Numbered from the stretch's first letter, positions 32,713-41,560 are shown. The stretch: DNA of 46,749 nucleotides from Bacteroidales bacterium (GCA_024401395.1 JAKSLD010000023.1:1-46749); one strand, 5' to 3'. The notes: a model not told the origin generated them from the letters alone. Numbers and translations: made by a program.

Positions 32713-33750
32713 TTATTTTATGGTCACCAACGTCGCCCCATAACCATACTCTCGGAACGAGGCATCTTGATATTGGGCCTTTTTGTACTTTCTCTCTAGT
32801 AGCTTTATGACTTCTGTCTTTAATCTTCCATTGCCTACTCCGTGGATAAATACTATACGCTGTCCTTTCCTGTCTGCATTTTCTTGCATTATATGCTCAA
32901 AACGCGCCAACTGTACTTGTATTATCTCTCCATTGGACATCCCGGCTGTGGTATCTAGTATCTGTTCTATGTGCAGATCTATTTCTATAATGTCGTTTAT
33001 CGTCTTTTTCGACTGCTTCTGCTGCTCTTTGCGCTCTTTTTCTGAAATCACAGCATGCATATCGTGCTCTGTCAGCTTTTCTATCTTCATCTCTAGCTCG
33101 TCTGATGTGACATCATACGACACGGCTCTCTCATCGAAATAATCATTCTCTACAAATGAATTGTCTTTGAAGAATTTTACCGACTTTATGCGGATATCTC
33201 TGCTGATTGGTGCGTATGGCTTATATGTAGCTGTAGGATGGAATAGCAGGGCCTGACATTGCCATAGTCTGTTGTCTATCCTCTGTGGATTGAACTTGCC
33301 TATCAGGGATTTCTCGTGTGCCACAAGTTCTTTCCTGTATATCGGCTCGGCTTTCTTCCCGTCTTCTGATACCTGACCTATAGTGAAATATGCATATACG
33401 GGCGAATCATTGACTACATATAGCTCTAAGTCTCCGGAGTTCCCTTTGTCGGCTTTCAGGAACGACAGCACTATATGTGGTTCGTCACTGGATTGTACCC
33501 CGCTCTCTGTCTCTCTGATTGTCGTAACAACTTCTCTTGCAGGCTCCGACTTCTTCTGATCTTCAAAATATGTCCTCGCTGATTGTGTCTGTGGCGCACT
33601 CTTTTCTTCGTTTACTACCACTACCTCATTGGCGGGTGTCGGTATCTCAAATCCGTCTTCGTCTTCTACATATACGGTCGAACCTTCTATATGTGTGATG
33701 GTACCGCCTCCTACCGCATTGAGAAAACGTACCTTATCTCCTTTTTTCAT
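32713..33750 (-). CDS. DUF2027 and Smr-domain protein
   Basis: 345 aa. N-terminal DUF2027/KOW-like beta domain (KKGDKVRFLNAVGGGTITHI, VEDEDGFEIPTP), a central beta-rich domain, and a C-terminal Smr domain (EIDLHIEQIL, RIVFIHGVGNGRLKTEV, GYGATLVTIK). The HGxGxGxLK motif is the Smr nuclease/nucleic-acid-binding signature shared with MutS2. This DUF2027-Smr form is characteristic of Bacteroidetes. It lies 5 nt after ispF. Confidence 0.92.
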   Translation of the reverse strand: MKKGDKVRFLNAVGGGTITHIEGSTVYVEDEDGFEIPTPANEVVVVNEEKSAPQTQSARTYFEDQKKSEPAREVVTTIRETESGVQSSDEPHIVLSFLKADKGNSGDLELYVVNDSPVYAYFTIGQVSEDGKKAEPIYRKELVAHEKSLIGKFNPQRIDNRLWQCQALLFHPTATYKPYAPISRDIRIKSVKFFKDNSFVENDYFDERAVSYDVTSDELEMKIEKLTEHDMHAVISEKERKEQQKQSKKTINDIIEIDLHIEQILDTTAGMSNGEIIQVQLARFEHIMQENADRKGQRIVFIHGVGNGRLKTEVIKLLERKYKKAQYQDASFREYGYGATLVTIK

Positions 33751-33755
33751 CTTCT

Positions 33756-34235
33756 TTAATCTTTAATTATCAATACTGTAGCGTATGCCGATGCTCCTGT
33801 CCCGTCTCCCTCAAAGCTCAACTTTTCTGTCGTGGTGGCTTTGATTGATACTCTGTCGGCATCTATACCTATCACTTTGGCTAGCGTCTCGCTCATCTCT
33901 GGGATCCTGTCTTTCAATTTGGGCTTCTGCATGGCTATCGTGGAATCTATGTTGGATACTCTGTAGCCTTTTGTAGAAATAATATCTACCGTCCTCTTCA
34001 GGAGTATCTTGGAATCTATCTTCTCAAATTCTGAACTGTTGTCTGGAAAATGATACCCTATGTCTCTCATATTTGCCGCACCTAGCAGCGCATCGCATAT
34101 CGCGTGTATCAGTACGTCTCCGTCTGAATGGGCTACCCATCCTTTTTCCCACTCTATCTTGATACCGCCTATCCAGAGTTCTAACCCCGGCTCTAAACGG
34201 TGGACATCGTATCCGTATCCTACTCTTATATCCAT
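33756..34235 (-). CDS. ispF: 2-C-methyl-D-erythritol 2,4-cyclodiphosphate synthase
   Basis: 159 aa from the ATG at 34235 (MDIRVGYGYDVHRL), preceded by a GGAG site. It cyclises CDP-ME phosphate in the MEP isoprenoid pathway. Metal ligands are in GYDVHRL and AHSDGDVLIHAICDALLGAA; also DIGYHFPDNSSEF and the C-terminal STTEKLSFEGDGTGASAYA-type loop. The start lies one base after the dgt stop. Confidence 0.97.
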   Translation of the reverse strand: MDIRVGYGYDVHRLEPGLELWIGGIKIEWEKGWVAHSDGDVLIHAICDALLGAANMRDIGYHFPDNSSEFEKIDSKILLKRTVDIISTKGYRVSNIDSTIAMQKPKLKDRIPEMSETLAKVIGIDADRVSIKATTTEKLSFEGDGTGASAYATVLIIKD

Positions 34236-34236
34236 A

Positions 34237-35547
34237 TTATATATCTCCAATTATTTTCTTATAAATATCCAATGCATACACGTCTGTCATTCCTGAAACA
34301 ATATCTACTGCCGCTAATGCCTTGTCATATACACTGGCATCAGAATCTGTCCTGAATTGCTCTGGAACGAATGGCAATAGCAGTCCCGAATAGTATCTTT
34401 CTGGATACATAAGTGCCTCAAGGAACTTGTCAAGTAGCGTAGATATTATCTTGAATCCTGAAATCTCAACTTCCATTACGCTTGGATGCCTGTATATCTT
34501 CTCTACCGCAAGCATGGCTATGGTAAATAACGCTTTTTTCTGGACTTCTGGGAGTCTTTTCAGTAGTGTCCCTTCAAACTTTCCTTCTAGTATCTCTTCT
34601 CTGTTGTTCCAAAATATGTCTGTCGCACACCCCACTAGTTTTCCTATGGCAAGCGACCGCAGATAGGATATCCTCTCGTTCAGGTCTGTAACTTGTTGAT
34701 ATACATTATCTCTGTTGTCCCAGAACCATTTATCTTCTTCTTTGTCAAAGAATCCATAGAATAGTTCTGCGGTCTGCTCGTATGGTAGTATCCCTCTTCT
34801 GCAGGCGTCTTCTAGGTCCATCAGCTGGTAGCATATATCATCTGCAGCCTCTACTAAATATACTAGTGGATATCTGCTGTATGTCTCGTTTCCTTTCGAT
34901 GGGATATTGAGCTGCTGCATAATGCCCTCAAATATCTCTTTGTCTTGCTGAAAATAGGCAAATTTCTTTACCCCAACCGATGGCCTTGGATATTTAATTA
35001 TGCTGGCAACTGATGGATATGTAAGCGCTAGCCCTCCTTCTCGCCTACCTCTGAATGTGTGGGATAGTAATCTGAACGTATTGGCATTGCCATCGAAATT
35101 GAGCAGGTCTTGTTTCTGCGCATCGCTCATATCGCTTTGCGCCAGTATCTCTGCTCCTCTGCCGTACTGAAAGTAGTGCGAAATGGCTTTTTCTCCTGAA
35201 TGCCCGAATGGGGGGTTGCCTAGGTCGTGGGCAAGACAGGCTGTAGCCACTATTGACCCTATCTCACTGGCTAACTCTTCTTCTGCCTCTTTGGATTCTA
35301 TCAGTTTCCTGCTGATATTGTTTCCTAATGACCTGCCGACACTGGCTACCTCAAGTGAATGTGTAAGTCTGTTGTGTACAAACACACTCCCAGGCAAAGG
35401 AAATACTTGTGTCTTATTTTGCAATCGCCTGAACGCCGGAGAGAATATCATACGATCATAATCTCGCTGAAATTCTGTTCTGCTCTGCTTTATCTTGTCT
35501 ACTGGTTGCCCCGTCCTTCGTGTTGTCAATAGTTCACTCCACTTCAT
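34237..35547 (-). CDS. dgt: dGTP triphosphohydrolase family protein
   Basis: 436 aa from the ATG at 35547 (MKWSELLTTRRTGQ). HD-domain dNTPase: HNRLTHSLEVASVGRSLG and AHDLGNPPFGHSGE hold the metal-binding His and Asp residues, and YLVEAADDICY supplies the distal Asp. It cleaves dGTP, or dNTPs generally, to deoxynucleoside and triphosphate, adjusting dNTP pools; such enzymes can also restrict phages. Heads the dgt-ispF-smr-DUF554 operon. A 20-codon extension upstream overlaps the hisG terminator and is rejected. Confidence 0.92.
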   Translation of the reverse strand: MKWSELLTTRRTGQPVDKIKQSRTEFQRDYDRMIFSPAFRRLQNKTQVFPLPGSVFVHNRLTHSLEVASVGRSLGNNISRKLIESKEAEEELASEIGSIVATACLAHDLGNPPFGHSGEKAISHYFQYGRGAEILAQSDMSDAQKQDLLNFDGNANTFRLLSHTFRGRREGGLALTYPSVASIIKYPRPSVGVKKFAYFQQDKEIFEGIMQQLNIPSKGNETYSRYPLVYLVEAADDICYQLMDLEDACRRGILPYEQTAELFYGFFDKEEDKWFWDNRDNVYQQVTDLNERISYLRSLAIGKLVGCATDIFWNNREEILEGKFEGTLLKRLPEVQKKALFTIAMLAVEKIYRHPSVMEVEISGFKIISTLLDKFLEALMYPERYYSGLLLPFVPEQFRTDSDASVYDKALAAVDIVSGMTDVYALDIYKKIIGDI

Positions 35548-35589
35548 CGTATTGGCATTATAGATTAAACAATAATAACGAATATGCAA

Positions 35590-35625
35590 AAGGCAGACAC
35601 CTAGCATTTGCGCGATGTCTGCCTT
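35590..35625 (-). terminator. Terminator of hisG
   Basis: AAGGCAGACA (35590-35599) pairs with TGTCTGCCTT (35616-35625), 10 bp perfect; on the minus strand it runs into TTTTGC. It separates hisG from the dgt operon. Confidence 0.8.
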
Positions 35626-35646
35626 ATATTATCTGCCGATGTATTC

Positions 35647-36513
35647 TTAAAGAATCATCTTCTCAATAGGCATGACCAAAATACTCTCAGCGCCCAACTG
35701 CTTGAGCTTGCCGATAATCTCCCAGAAATGCTTCTCCTCAAGTACAGATGCTAATGACGACCATCCCTCTGTCTCTAATGGGGTAACCGTAGGAGCCTTC
35801 ATACCTGGCAAAATCTCACTGGCCTCTTTTATCTTGTTCGTAGGGATGTTGAGAACAATGTATTTCTTGCCCTCTGCATTCTTGTACGAATCAAAACGGA
35901 AAAGTATCTCGTCAAGAATCGCTTTCTTGTCTTCCGACAATCCTTTGTTTCCAATAAGTACAGCCTCACTCTGCATCACTACCTCAACCTCTTTCAGGTT
36001 GTTCGATACCAATGTAGAACCTGAACTTACTATATCGAAAATACAGTCTGCTAACCCAATACCAGGAGCAATCTCTACCGAACCGGTAATAACATGGATG
36101 TCTGCCTTGAGATTGTTCTTGTCAAGGAACTTCTTCAATATGCCTGGGTAACTGGTTGCAATCTTCTTGCCGTTGAACCACTTCAACCCATCTGAAATAT
36201 ACTCTGGCATCTTAATCTCTGGAATAGCCAACGAAAGACGGCACTTCGAAAAATCAAGACGCTTGATAATCGTAGCATCTTCCTGACGCTCCTCATATTC
36301 ATTCTCTCCAACAATACCCACATCTGCAATGCCACTGGCTACTGCTTGTGGAATATCATCGTCACGGAGATATAGTATCTCTACTGGGAAATTCTTTGCT
36401 GGCACCAAAAGTGTTCTCTTGCTCGACTCTACCTTGATGCTCGACTCCGAAAGCATTGTCATAGTCTCCTCATAAAGGCGACCCTTTGTCTGTACTGCTA
36501 TTCTCAGATTCAT
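35647..36513 (-). CDS. hisG: ATP phosphoribosyltransferase, long form
   Basis: 288 aa. First step of histidine synthesis, joining ATP and PRPP. MNLRIAVQTKGRLYEE, the D-D-I-P loop (RDDDIPQAVASGIADVGIVG), and the PRPP-binding stretch EIAPGIGLADCIFDIVSSGSTL are seen. The C-terminal ~75 residues form the ACT-like allosteric domain of the long HisG form, so no HisZ is needed. It has its own promoter and terminator and no other his gene nearby, unlike the usual hisGDCB cluster. Confidence 0.96.
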   Translation of the reverse strand: MNLRIAVQTKGRLYEETMTMLSESSIKVESSKRTLLVPAKNFPVEILYLRDDDIPQAVASGIADVGIVGENEYEERQEDATIIKRLDFSKCRLSLAIPEIKMPEYISDGLKWFNGKKIATSYPGILKKFLDKNNLKADIHVITGSVEIAPGIGLADCIFDIVSSGSTLVSNNLKEVEVVMQSEAVLIGNKGLSEDKKAILDEILFRFDSYKNAEGKKYIVLNIPTNKIKEASEILPGMKAPTVTPLETEGWSSLASVLEEKHFWEIIGKLKQLGAESILVMPIEKMIL

Positions 36514-36589
36514 AATTATCTGTTCTTTTTCCTGATTATGTGGCTAAATTATAACCGCCACTGTCGCACCACCTTTCAGTAATGCGCCA

Positions 36590-36620
36590 CAAAGATAACA
36601 CATTGTTGTATAATAAACAA
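36590..36620 (-). promoter_or_regulatory. Promoter of hisG
   Basis: Minus strand TTG (36620-36618), 20 nt, TATCTTTG (36597-36590), an exact consensus. The leader to the ATG is about 75 nt and shows no obvious leader peptide. Confidence 0.8.
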
Positions 36621-36669
36621 CTTATACAAAAAAGAGTACGGTCTGTCGCCCTTCTCTTATAGGGCTCTT

Positions 36670-36736
36670 AAATAAAAAATTACGATGAACAAGGGTGCTC
36701 TCTTGTACTAGCAAGGGTGCTGTATATGTCTAGCAG
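36670..36736. repeat. A/T-rich intergenic repeat, copy C, with aagggtgct duplication
   Basis: Plus strand aaataaaaaattacgatgaa, then acaagggtgctc, and at 36711 gcaagggtgctgtatat. The same words occur at 31685-31715 in the repeated element. It lies in the gap after folA; part overlaps the folA stop. Confidence 0.55.
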
Positions 36737-37242
36737 CTCTCTATCTCGGTTTCTTTTCTTTCTAATCTCTGATACTTGTAGACATACCCGCTCTTCTCGT
36801 CTCTCTTCCACTCTCCGTCACTCACTACTTCCCATTTCTCCATATCTACCTCTGGAAACACTACATCGTATTCCTCAAAAGCATAATCTATCAATGTCCA
36901 TTCTATGGCATCGGCTATGTCCATGAATAATTTGTAGACTACTGCTCCTCCTATGACATAGAGTTCTTCGTCTTCTCTCAGCGAAGCCATGACTTCTTCT
37001 GCGGAATGCATCACTTCCACATTTTCTATCTTGAGGTCACTACGGGAAAGCACAATATTCCTTCTGTTCGGAAGATACCCTTTGGGCAATGCCTGCTGTG
37101 TCTTTCTGCCCATGACAATAGTATGACCGCTCGTCAGTGCCTTGAATCTCTTCAAATCTTCACTGATGTATGCTAGTTGGTCTCCTTTATTGCCTATCGC
37201 TAGCTGTCTGTCAACAGCAACTATCATCGTTACTTTTCCCAT
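36730..37242 (-). CDS. folA: Dihydrofolate reductase
   Basis: 170 aa. It reduces dihydrofolate to tetrahydrofolate with NADPH. TMIVAVDRQLAIGNKGDQLAY, SEDLKRFKALTSGHTIVMGRKT, NRRNIVLSRSD and LYVIGGAVVYKLFM mark a chromosomal-type FolA; Glu28 of the usual SxDLxxFK loop is read as SEDLKRFK. Last gene of a five-gene operon, 6 nt after the antiporter. No thyA is adjacent. Confidence 0.95.
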   Translation of the reverse strand: MGKVTMIVAVDRQLAIGNKGDQLAYISEDLKRFKALTSGHTIVMGRKTQQALPKGYLPNRRNIVLSRSDLKIENVEVMHSAEEVMASLREDEELYVIGGAVVYKLFMDIADAIEWTLIDYAFEEYDVVFPEVDMEKWEVVSDGEWKRDEKSGYVYKYQRLERKETEIESC

Positions 37243-37248
37243 AGTTCT

Positions 37249-38211
37249 TTATCCCATTATCAACCAGACCGTATACCCAATAAATGAAGCTAGCAGAATG
37301 CTCGCCTCTACTCTGTCTAGTTTGTATGGCGAGAAGAATCTTGGCGACACGAAAATAAATAGCGCTACCGTACCTGCTAGAAGTACATATATCTCTGTGT
37401 TGAACCCTGCATCAAATGGCATAGGTGAAATCAGACACCCGACACCAAGTATCAGCAGTATATTCATAATATTGGATCCTATAATATTGCCGACTGCCAT
37501 TCCTACATTGCCTTTGTGGCACGCCACTATGCTGGTCACAAGCTCTGGCAACGATGTCCCGGCAGCTACTACTGTCAGTCCTATTACTTTTTCTGATACC
37601 CCAAGGACTGTCGCAATGTCTACCGAACCTTGCTCTACTAGCTTTCCTCCGACTATCAGGCCTACTAATCCTCCAATAAGGGATATTATAGCTTTGGCCA
37701 TCGACATCTCTGGAGCACTCACCTCTCCTCCATTCTGCTCTTTCTTGGCATCTCCAAATAATATAAACATATAAAAACCAAGGCAGCAGAGGAATATTAC
37801 CGCATCTATACGGCCAATGAATGTCTCGCTTCCACCGTTCATAAAGTAGTCATTGCCTGAGAGTAATAGCAGAATGGTAAATAGCAGCGACATCGGTATA
37901 TCTCTGAGTACCATCTTCCTTACTACTATGAGCGGCGCCACAATACCTGATACTCCTAGTACCACAAATAGGTTGAAGTTGTTGGAACCTAGCACATTGC
38001 CCATCGCCAACTCGCTGTGACCGTCTACCGACGACACGATATTTACTACCAACTCTGGTGCCGATGTGCCAAGTGCAACTATAGTTAGTCCTACTAGCAT
38101 ATCGGAAACTTTCATATATCTGGCTATATTGCTGCCACCATCCACTATCGCATTTCCAGCTAGCACTAGCAGTACCAAGCCGGCAACTACCATCAACGCA
38201 CTCCAAACCAT
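37249..38211 (-). CDS. CaCA-family calcium/sodium antiporter
   Basis: 320 aa, about ten membrane helices arranged as two inverted repeats, each with an alpha motif: VALGTSAPELVVNIVSS (~45-61) and VAAGTSLPELVTSIVAC (~215-231), followed by GNVLGSNNFN and GNIIGSNIMN. This is the YrbG/K-dependent Na+/Ca2+ exchanger type. Ion specificity cannot be read. It lies 7 nt after the DUF4870-like gene. Confidence 0.94.
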   Translation of the reverse strand: MVWSALMVVAGLVLLVLAGNAIVDGGSNIARYMKVSDMLVGLTIVALGTSAPELVVNIVSSVDGHSELAMGNVLGSNNFNLFVVLGVSGIVAPLIVVRKMVLRDIPMSLLFTILLLLSGNDYFMNGGSETFIGRIDAVIFLCCLGFYMFILFGDAKKEQNGGEVSAPEMSMAKAIISLIGGLVGLIVGGKLVEQGSVDIATVLGVSEKVIGLTVVAAGTSLPELVTSIVACHKGNVGMAVGNIIGSNIMNILLILGVGCLISPMPFDAGFNTEIYVLLAGTVALFIFVSPRFFSPYKLDRVEASILLASFIGYTVWLIMG

Positions 38212-38218
38212 AGTATTT

Positions 38219-38560
38219 CTATTTGATAAAGGTTAGTATCTTATCGTACAGTGTCCCGAACAATGGAACATACCTGCATTTCTCATTGAGGGCATTAAAT
38301 ATTCCCACTATCTGACTCAATACATAAACTAGCTTGACTAGCTCTTCAACTATATACCAGTCTTGATAGGAGAGTATCACCCAAAACAGACCGTATACTA
38401 TAGTCTGACCAAGACCTTGCTTGAGATGAAATATGCAAAAATGTGTCCTGACATCACACAACCACTTGAACAGGAAGGCTACAAGCCAGCCCGCCGGAGT
38501 AATATATGATGCCACTGCTATATATTTCTCATTGTCCTTTATTTTTGCCTCATCAGCCAT
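38219..38560 (-). CDS. DUF4870-like small membrane protein
   Basis: 113 aa, three to four hydrophobic segments (YITPAGWLVAFLF, HLKQGLGQTIVYGLFWVIL, LVYVLSQIVGIFNALN). The pattern, with a charged N-terminus and FHLKQGLGQ, recalls the DUF4870/Tic20-like membrane family. Function unknown. Lies between lpxH and the antiporter with 5- and 7-nt gaps, so certainly co-transcribed. Confidence 0.75.
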   Translation of the reverse strand: MADEAKIKDNEKYIAVASYITPAGWLVAFLFKWLCDVRTHFCIFHLKQGLGQTIVYGLFWVILSYQDWYIVEELVKLVYVLSQIVGIFNALNEKCRYVPLFGTLYDKILTFIK

Positions 38561-38565
38561 CTTGC

Positions 38566-39372
38566 CTATCTGAATCTATATTTGTCTGTTACCTCAATCG
38601 CCTCTCCAGTGGGATTGTCTTTGTCTACTTGATACAACTTTAGCTCTTTCCCATCCCACAGTGCATACGAGAAGTTGTTGAGCCAGTCTCCGATTATTAA
38701 CGCTTGCGCCCCATATTTTGTTTCGTAATCTGCCAAAATATGCCTGTGGCCGAACACATAATAATCATACTCTTTCCCTCCCTTCTCTCTCTCGACATCG
38801 TTCACATACTTAATCTGTATCTCTTCGTCAGCCCCCATGAACTGATGGAACTTTGTCTTCTTTGAATTGTTCTTCCTGCTGAGAAACGACCACGTATTTG
38901 CTATCCAGTTCGCAAAGTCTGGGTGCAGCCACGAATACATCACTTGTATAGGCCTGCAATAAAATACCCACTTGAGTAGTTTATACCCTTTGTCGTACTT
39001 GCCAAGCCCGTCTCCATGTCCCACAAAAAAACGCTTGCCGTCTGCTTCATACGGATAGTGCTCTGTGTGTACCTTCACACCACACTCTTCTTGTAAGTAC
39101 GAAAACATCCATACATCATGGTTTCCCGTGAATATATGGATGTCTATACCCTTTTGCGTCAACTCGGCTAACTTAGCCAGAAAACGCACATAGCCTTTTG
39201 GGACAACTGACTTATACTCAAACCAATAATCAAATATATCTCCTAGCAGATATATCGAATCAGCGTCCTCTTTTATCTTGTCTAGCCACGCCACAAAACG
39301 TACCTCTTGCCCTCGTCTGTCTCCCACGGCCTTAGCGCCAAGGTGAGTGTCAGATGCAAAATAGATACGCAT
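38566..39372 (-). CDS. lpxH: UDP-2,3-diacylglucosamine diphosphatase
   Basis: 268 aa, calcineurin-like metallophosphatase. Metal motifs in order: SDTHLGA, GDIFDYWF, GNHDVW, GHGDGLG and GHRH. The length and the WLHPDF...ANTWSF insertion match LpxH, which removes UMP from UDP-diacylglucosamine to form lipid X in lipid A synthesis at the inner membrane surface. Second gene of the operon, 18 nt after the thioredoxin-fold lipoprotein gene. Confidence 0.92.
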   Translation of the reverse strand: MRIYFASDTHLGAKAVGDRRGQEVRFVAWLDKIKEDADSIYLLGDIFDYWFEYKSVVPKGYVRFLAKLAELTQKGIDIHIFTGNHDVWMFSYLQEECGVKVHTEHYPYEADGKRFFVGHGDGLGKYDKGYKLLKWVFYCRPIQVMYSWLHPDFANWIANTWSFLSRKNNSKKTKFHQFMGADEEIQIKYVNDVEREKGGKEYDYYVFGHRHILADYETKYGAQALIIGDWLNNFSYALWDGKELKLYQVDKDNPTGEAIEVTDKYRFR

Positions 39373-39390
39373 AAACGCGGACTATTTATT

Positions 39391-40572
39391 CTACTTGCCG
39401 AAAATCTCAACCATTCGGTCGTCAAGGCGCTTGCCAAAGAGGTTCTTGCCAATAAGCGAACCATCCTTGTCAAGAATGAAGAGCTGTGGAATTTGAACTA
39501 CCACACTGCCATCTGCTGCCTGAACTGGACGAATGTTATAAAGTGCTGGCGCCGAAGATGAAACACCCTGAAGGTCACATACGCTTGTCCATGTCACCTT
39601 GTCATTCTTCATAGCCTCTTCCCAAAGCAACTTGCTCGTATCAAGAGATACTGAATAAATCTCTAAACCTCTTGACTTATACTTTGAATACAGCTGCGCC
39701 AACTGACGGTTGTTGTCTCTTGATGCCTTTTCTGTCGAAGCCCAGAACTGAAGTATCACAATCTTGCCTTTGTTAACCTCGCTCAATCTGTGCATCTTGC
39801 CGTCTTTGTCTGGCAAAACAAGCTCAGGTGAATTTGCAACTTCAGCATTGTTGATCATATCTTGAAGCTTCTGCTGATGCTTCTGCATCGCACGTGCTTG
39901 AAGTACATTATCACACAATTGCTTGATTCTTGCATCTTCTGGATACGCTATCTGCATACTCGTCGCAACTGTAGAGAACAACTTGTGGTCTTGCAAATCG
40001 CGGATGTCAAATACTGGCATACCCATCACATTCTGATACAATGCGTAGTATGATGCCCAACTGCGTGGATTGTCAAAAATAAACTTCTTTACAAATGACT
40101 TGTATGAATCAATCTCTTTCTGGATCTCTGTCAACTGTGCTTCGTCTGCTACTCGTGTGCATGCTTGCAACTTATCCTGAAGTGCTACAGCCTTCGCTAC
40201 TACTTGCATCGTCTTTGCACTCTCTTCTGAGTTGTCGAAACTAACACTCTCAAACCAGTTCGATGCACTGGCATCTGCCTTTACCTTTACTGTCTCTGCT
40301 GAGTCTGCTACAAAAACAATTGCCTTACCTGTTGGTAAAACCGCACGATAGAATGAGTACCCTGTCGAAACCGGAGCCTCAAGGTCAAATGAGCCGTCTC
40401 CTGATATCTTTACCGAATCAACGATCTGAATGGATTCTGCTCCTACAAGCTGAAGTTGAATCGTCTGATCAGCAGCACCGTTAATCTCACCTGTGAGTTT
40501 TACATTATTTGAGCATGATGCTAAAGCTAGGATAGCAATTATTGTTAATGCCCAGTTATATAAGTTCTTCAT
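39391..40572 (-). CDS. DUF4369-like thioredoxin-fold lipoprotein lacking both catalytic cysteines
   Basis: 393 aa from the ATG at 40572. Lipobox ALASC after an N-terminal hydrophobic stretch. N-terminal beta domain like DUF4369 (KLTGEINGAADQTIQLQL, DSVKISGDGSFDLEAP), a helical middle, and a C-terminal AhpC/TSA-TlpA thioredoxin fold (LPDKDGKMHRLSEVNKGKIV, FWASTEKASRDNN, LEIYSVSLDTS, VQIPQLFILDKDGSLIG). Where active relatives read WCxxC, this one has TEKAS: Glu281 and Ser284 replace the cysteines. It should not do disulphide exchange and may be a binding or scaffold protein. Heads the operon with lpxH, the DUF4870-like gene, the antiporter and folA. Confidence 0.85.
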   Translation of the reverse strand: MKNLYNWALTIIAILALASCSNNVKLTGEINGAADQTIQLQLVGAESIQIVDSVKISGDGSFDLEAPVSTGYSFYRAVLPTGKAIVFVADSAETVKVKADASASNWFESVSFDNSEESAKTMQVVAKAVALQDKLQACTRVADEAQLTEIQKEIDSYKSFVKKFIFDNPRSWASYYALYQNVMGMPVFDIRDLQDHKLFSTVATSMQIAYPEDARIKQLCDNVLQARAMQKHQQKLQDMINNAEVANSPELVLPDKDGKMHRLSEVNKGKIVILQFWASTEKASRDNNRQLAQLYSKYKSRGLEIYSVSLDTSKLLWEEAMKNDKVTWTSVCDLQGVSSSAPALYNIRPVQAADGSVVVQIPQLFILDKDGSLIGKNLFGKRLDDRMVEIFGK

Positions 40573-40620
40573 ACTGAATTTTACTGTGTGTTGATATACG
40601 TTTTGTCGTTTTATCGGTCG

Positions 40621-40628
40621 CAAAGGTA
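40621..40628 (-). promoter_or_regulatory. -7 box of the thioredoxin-fold/lpxH/folA operon
   Basis: Minus strand TACCTTTG (TAnnTTTG), 48 nt before the ATG at 40572. The nearest TTG is 15 nt away, shorter than ideal. Confidence 0.5.
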
Positions 40629-40700
40629 ATAAGAATATACTCTCAACGAAAAAAATTGTCACTTTTCTAACGGTTTGCAACGGTTTTTAACCACTCAGCA

Positions 40701-41405
40701 CTATTTTTTTCGCTTCGCAACGACATATATGACGTCATAAGTTAGTCTCAAGGGTAATTTCATCAGTACGGAGTAGGGTGTCTGCCCCCCTCCTTCGCCT
40801 TGCACTCCTGAATGTTTTATGGATAGTAGCAGGTCTCTTACGGATGCAAAATTCACTTGCTGCTCTTCTGTATTTATCGCCACATCTTCAAAACCACATT
40901 CTGCTAGCACTCGCTCCCACGCACTTCTCTCAGGATAATCTAGCCCCTTGCCTATGTGCGATAGCTCTTTGTATGTCCCCGGCAGAAAGGTGCTGAAGGC
41001 TAATACTCCGTCTTCTGGCAACTCTTTGGCTGCTCTCCTCACTAGGTTGAGGGGGTCGCTAAACCATTGCACGGCTGATGATGACACTATCAGATTTACC
41101 CCCTCTGGCCACTCTACTGTCTCTGCATCAGCACATTGCATATTCACTCGATAATCACCTTTTCTCAACTCTTCGCTGAGTATATCTAGCATCTCTTGCG
41201 ATACGTCATTAACATAATAAACTTCATGAGAAGGCGATAAAATGAGTTGCCTGGTAAGGTGCCCGGTTCCAGCGCCTATCTCATAGACTTTGGACCTCTC
41301 TGGCATCTTGCCTTTTAACATCTGAACTAGGTATAGCGCTATACAGCGCTGTACATCTGATGCTTCATTATATGTCTGCGCATTAGCGCCAAACCGTAAT
41401 GACAT
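40701..41405 (-). CDS. bioC: Malonyl-[acyl-carrier protein] O-methyltransferase
   Basis: 234 aa, SAM-dependent class I methyltransferase. FGANAQTYNEASDVQR is the BioC-type N-terminus, YEIGAGTGHLTRQL the SAM-binding glycine loop, and SSSAVQWFSDP and FSTFLPGTYKEL are characteristic of BioC. It methylates malonyl-ACP to start the pimelate moiety of biotin. No other bio gene is adjacent; it appears to be transcribed alone. Confidence 0.92.
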   Translation of the reverse strand: MSLRFGANAQTYNEASDVQRCIALYLVQMLKGKMPERSKVYEIGAGTGHLTRQLILSPSHEVYYVNDVSQEMLDILSEELRKGDYRVNMQCADAETVEWPEGVNLIVSSSAVQWFSDPLNLVRRAAKELPEDGVLAFSTFLPGTYKELSHIGKGLDYPERSAWERVLAECGFEDVAINTEEQQVNFASVRDLLLSIKHSGVQGEGGGQTPYSVLMKLPLRLTYDVIYVVAKRKK

Positions 41406-41426
41406 GCCCTACTCGTTTTGTCGCCG

Positions 41427-41434
41427 CAAAATTA
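41427..41434 (-). promoter_or_regulatory. -7 box of bioC
   Basis: Minus strand TAATTTTG (TAnnTTTG), 22 nt before the bioC ATG; no well-spaced -33. Confidence 0.45.
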
Positions 41435-41486
41435 GGTATTTTTCATCGCTTTTTTCTTAAAATCAACCCTAAAAGGGATAGCCTTG

Positions 41487-41517
41487 TTTGCAAAGCACAA
41501 TATTAAGACTAACTTTG
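41487..41517 (+). promoter_or_regulatory. Promoter of the 41.6-45.7 kb gene set
   Basis: TTTG (41487-41490), 19 nt, TAACTTTG (41510-41517): exact Bacteroidetes consensus. It drives the small 85-aa gene and probably the three genes after it. Confidence 0.85.
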
Positions 41518-41560
41518 CACTCGTATATTCTAACAATATCAATTTAATACAGAGAAAACT

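Noticed and set aside
31992-32810. 272-aa open frame on the plus strand
   Set aside because: It lies antisense over the DUF554 gene and has Ser/Pro/Asn-rich low-quality composition; the minus-strand protein is a clear family member.
37142-37774. 210-aa open frame on the plus strand
   Set aside because: Antisense shadow of the CaCA antiporter and folA; no start context or family features.
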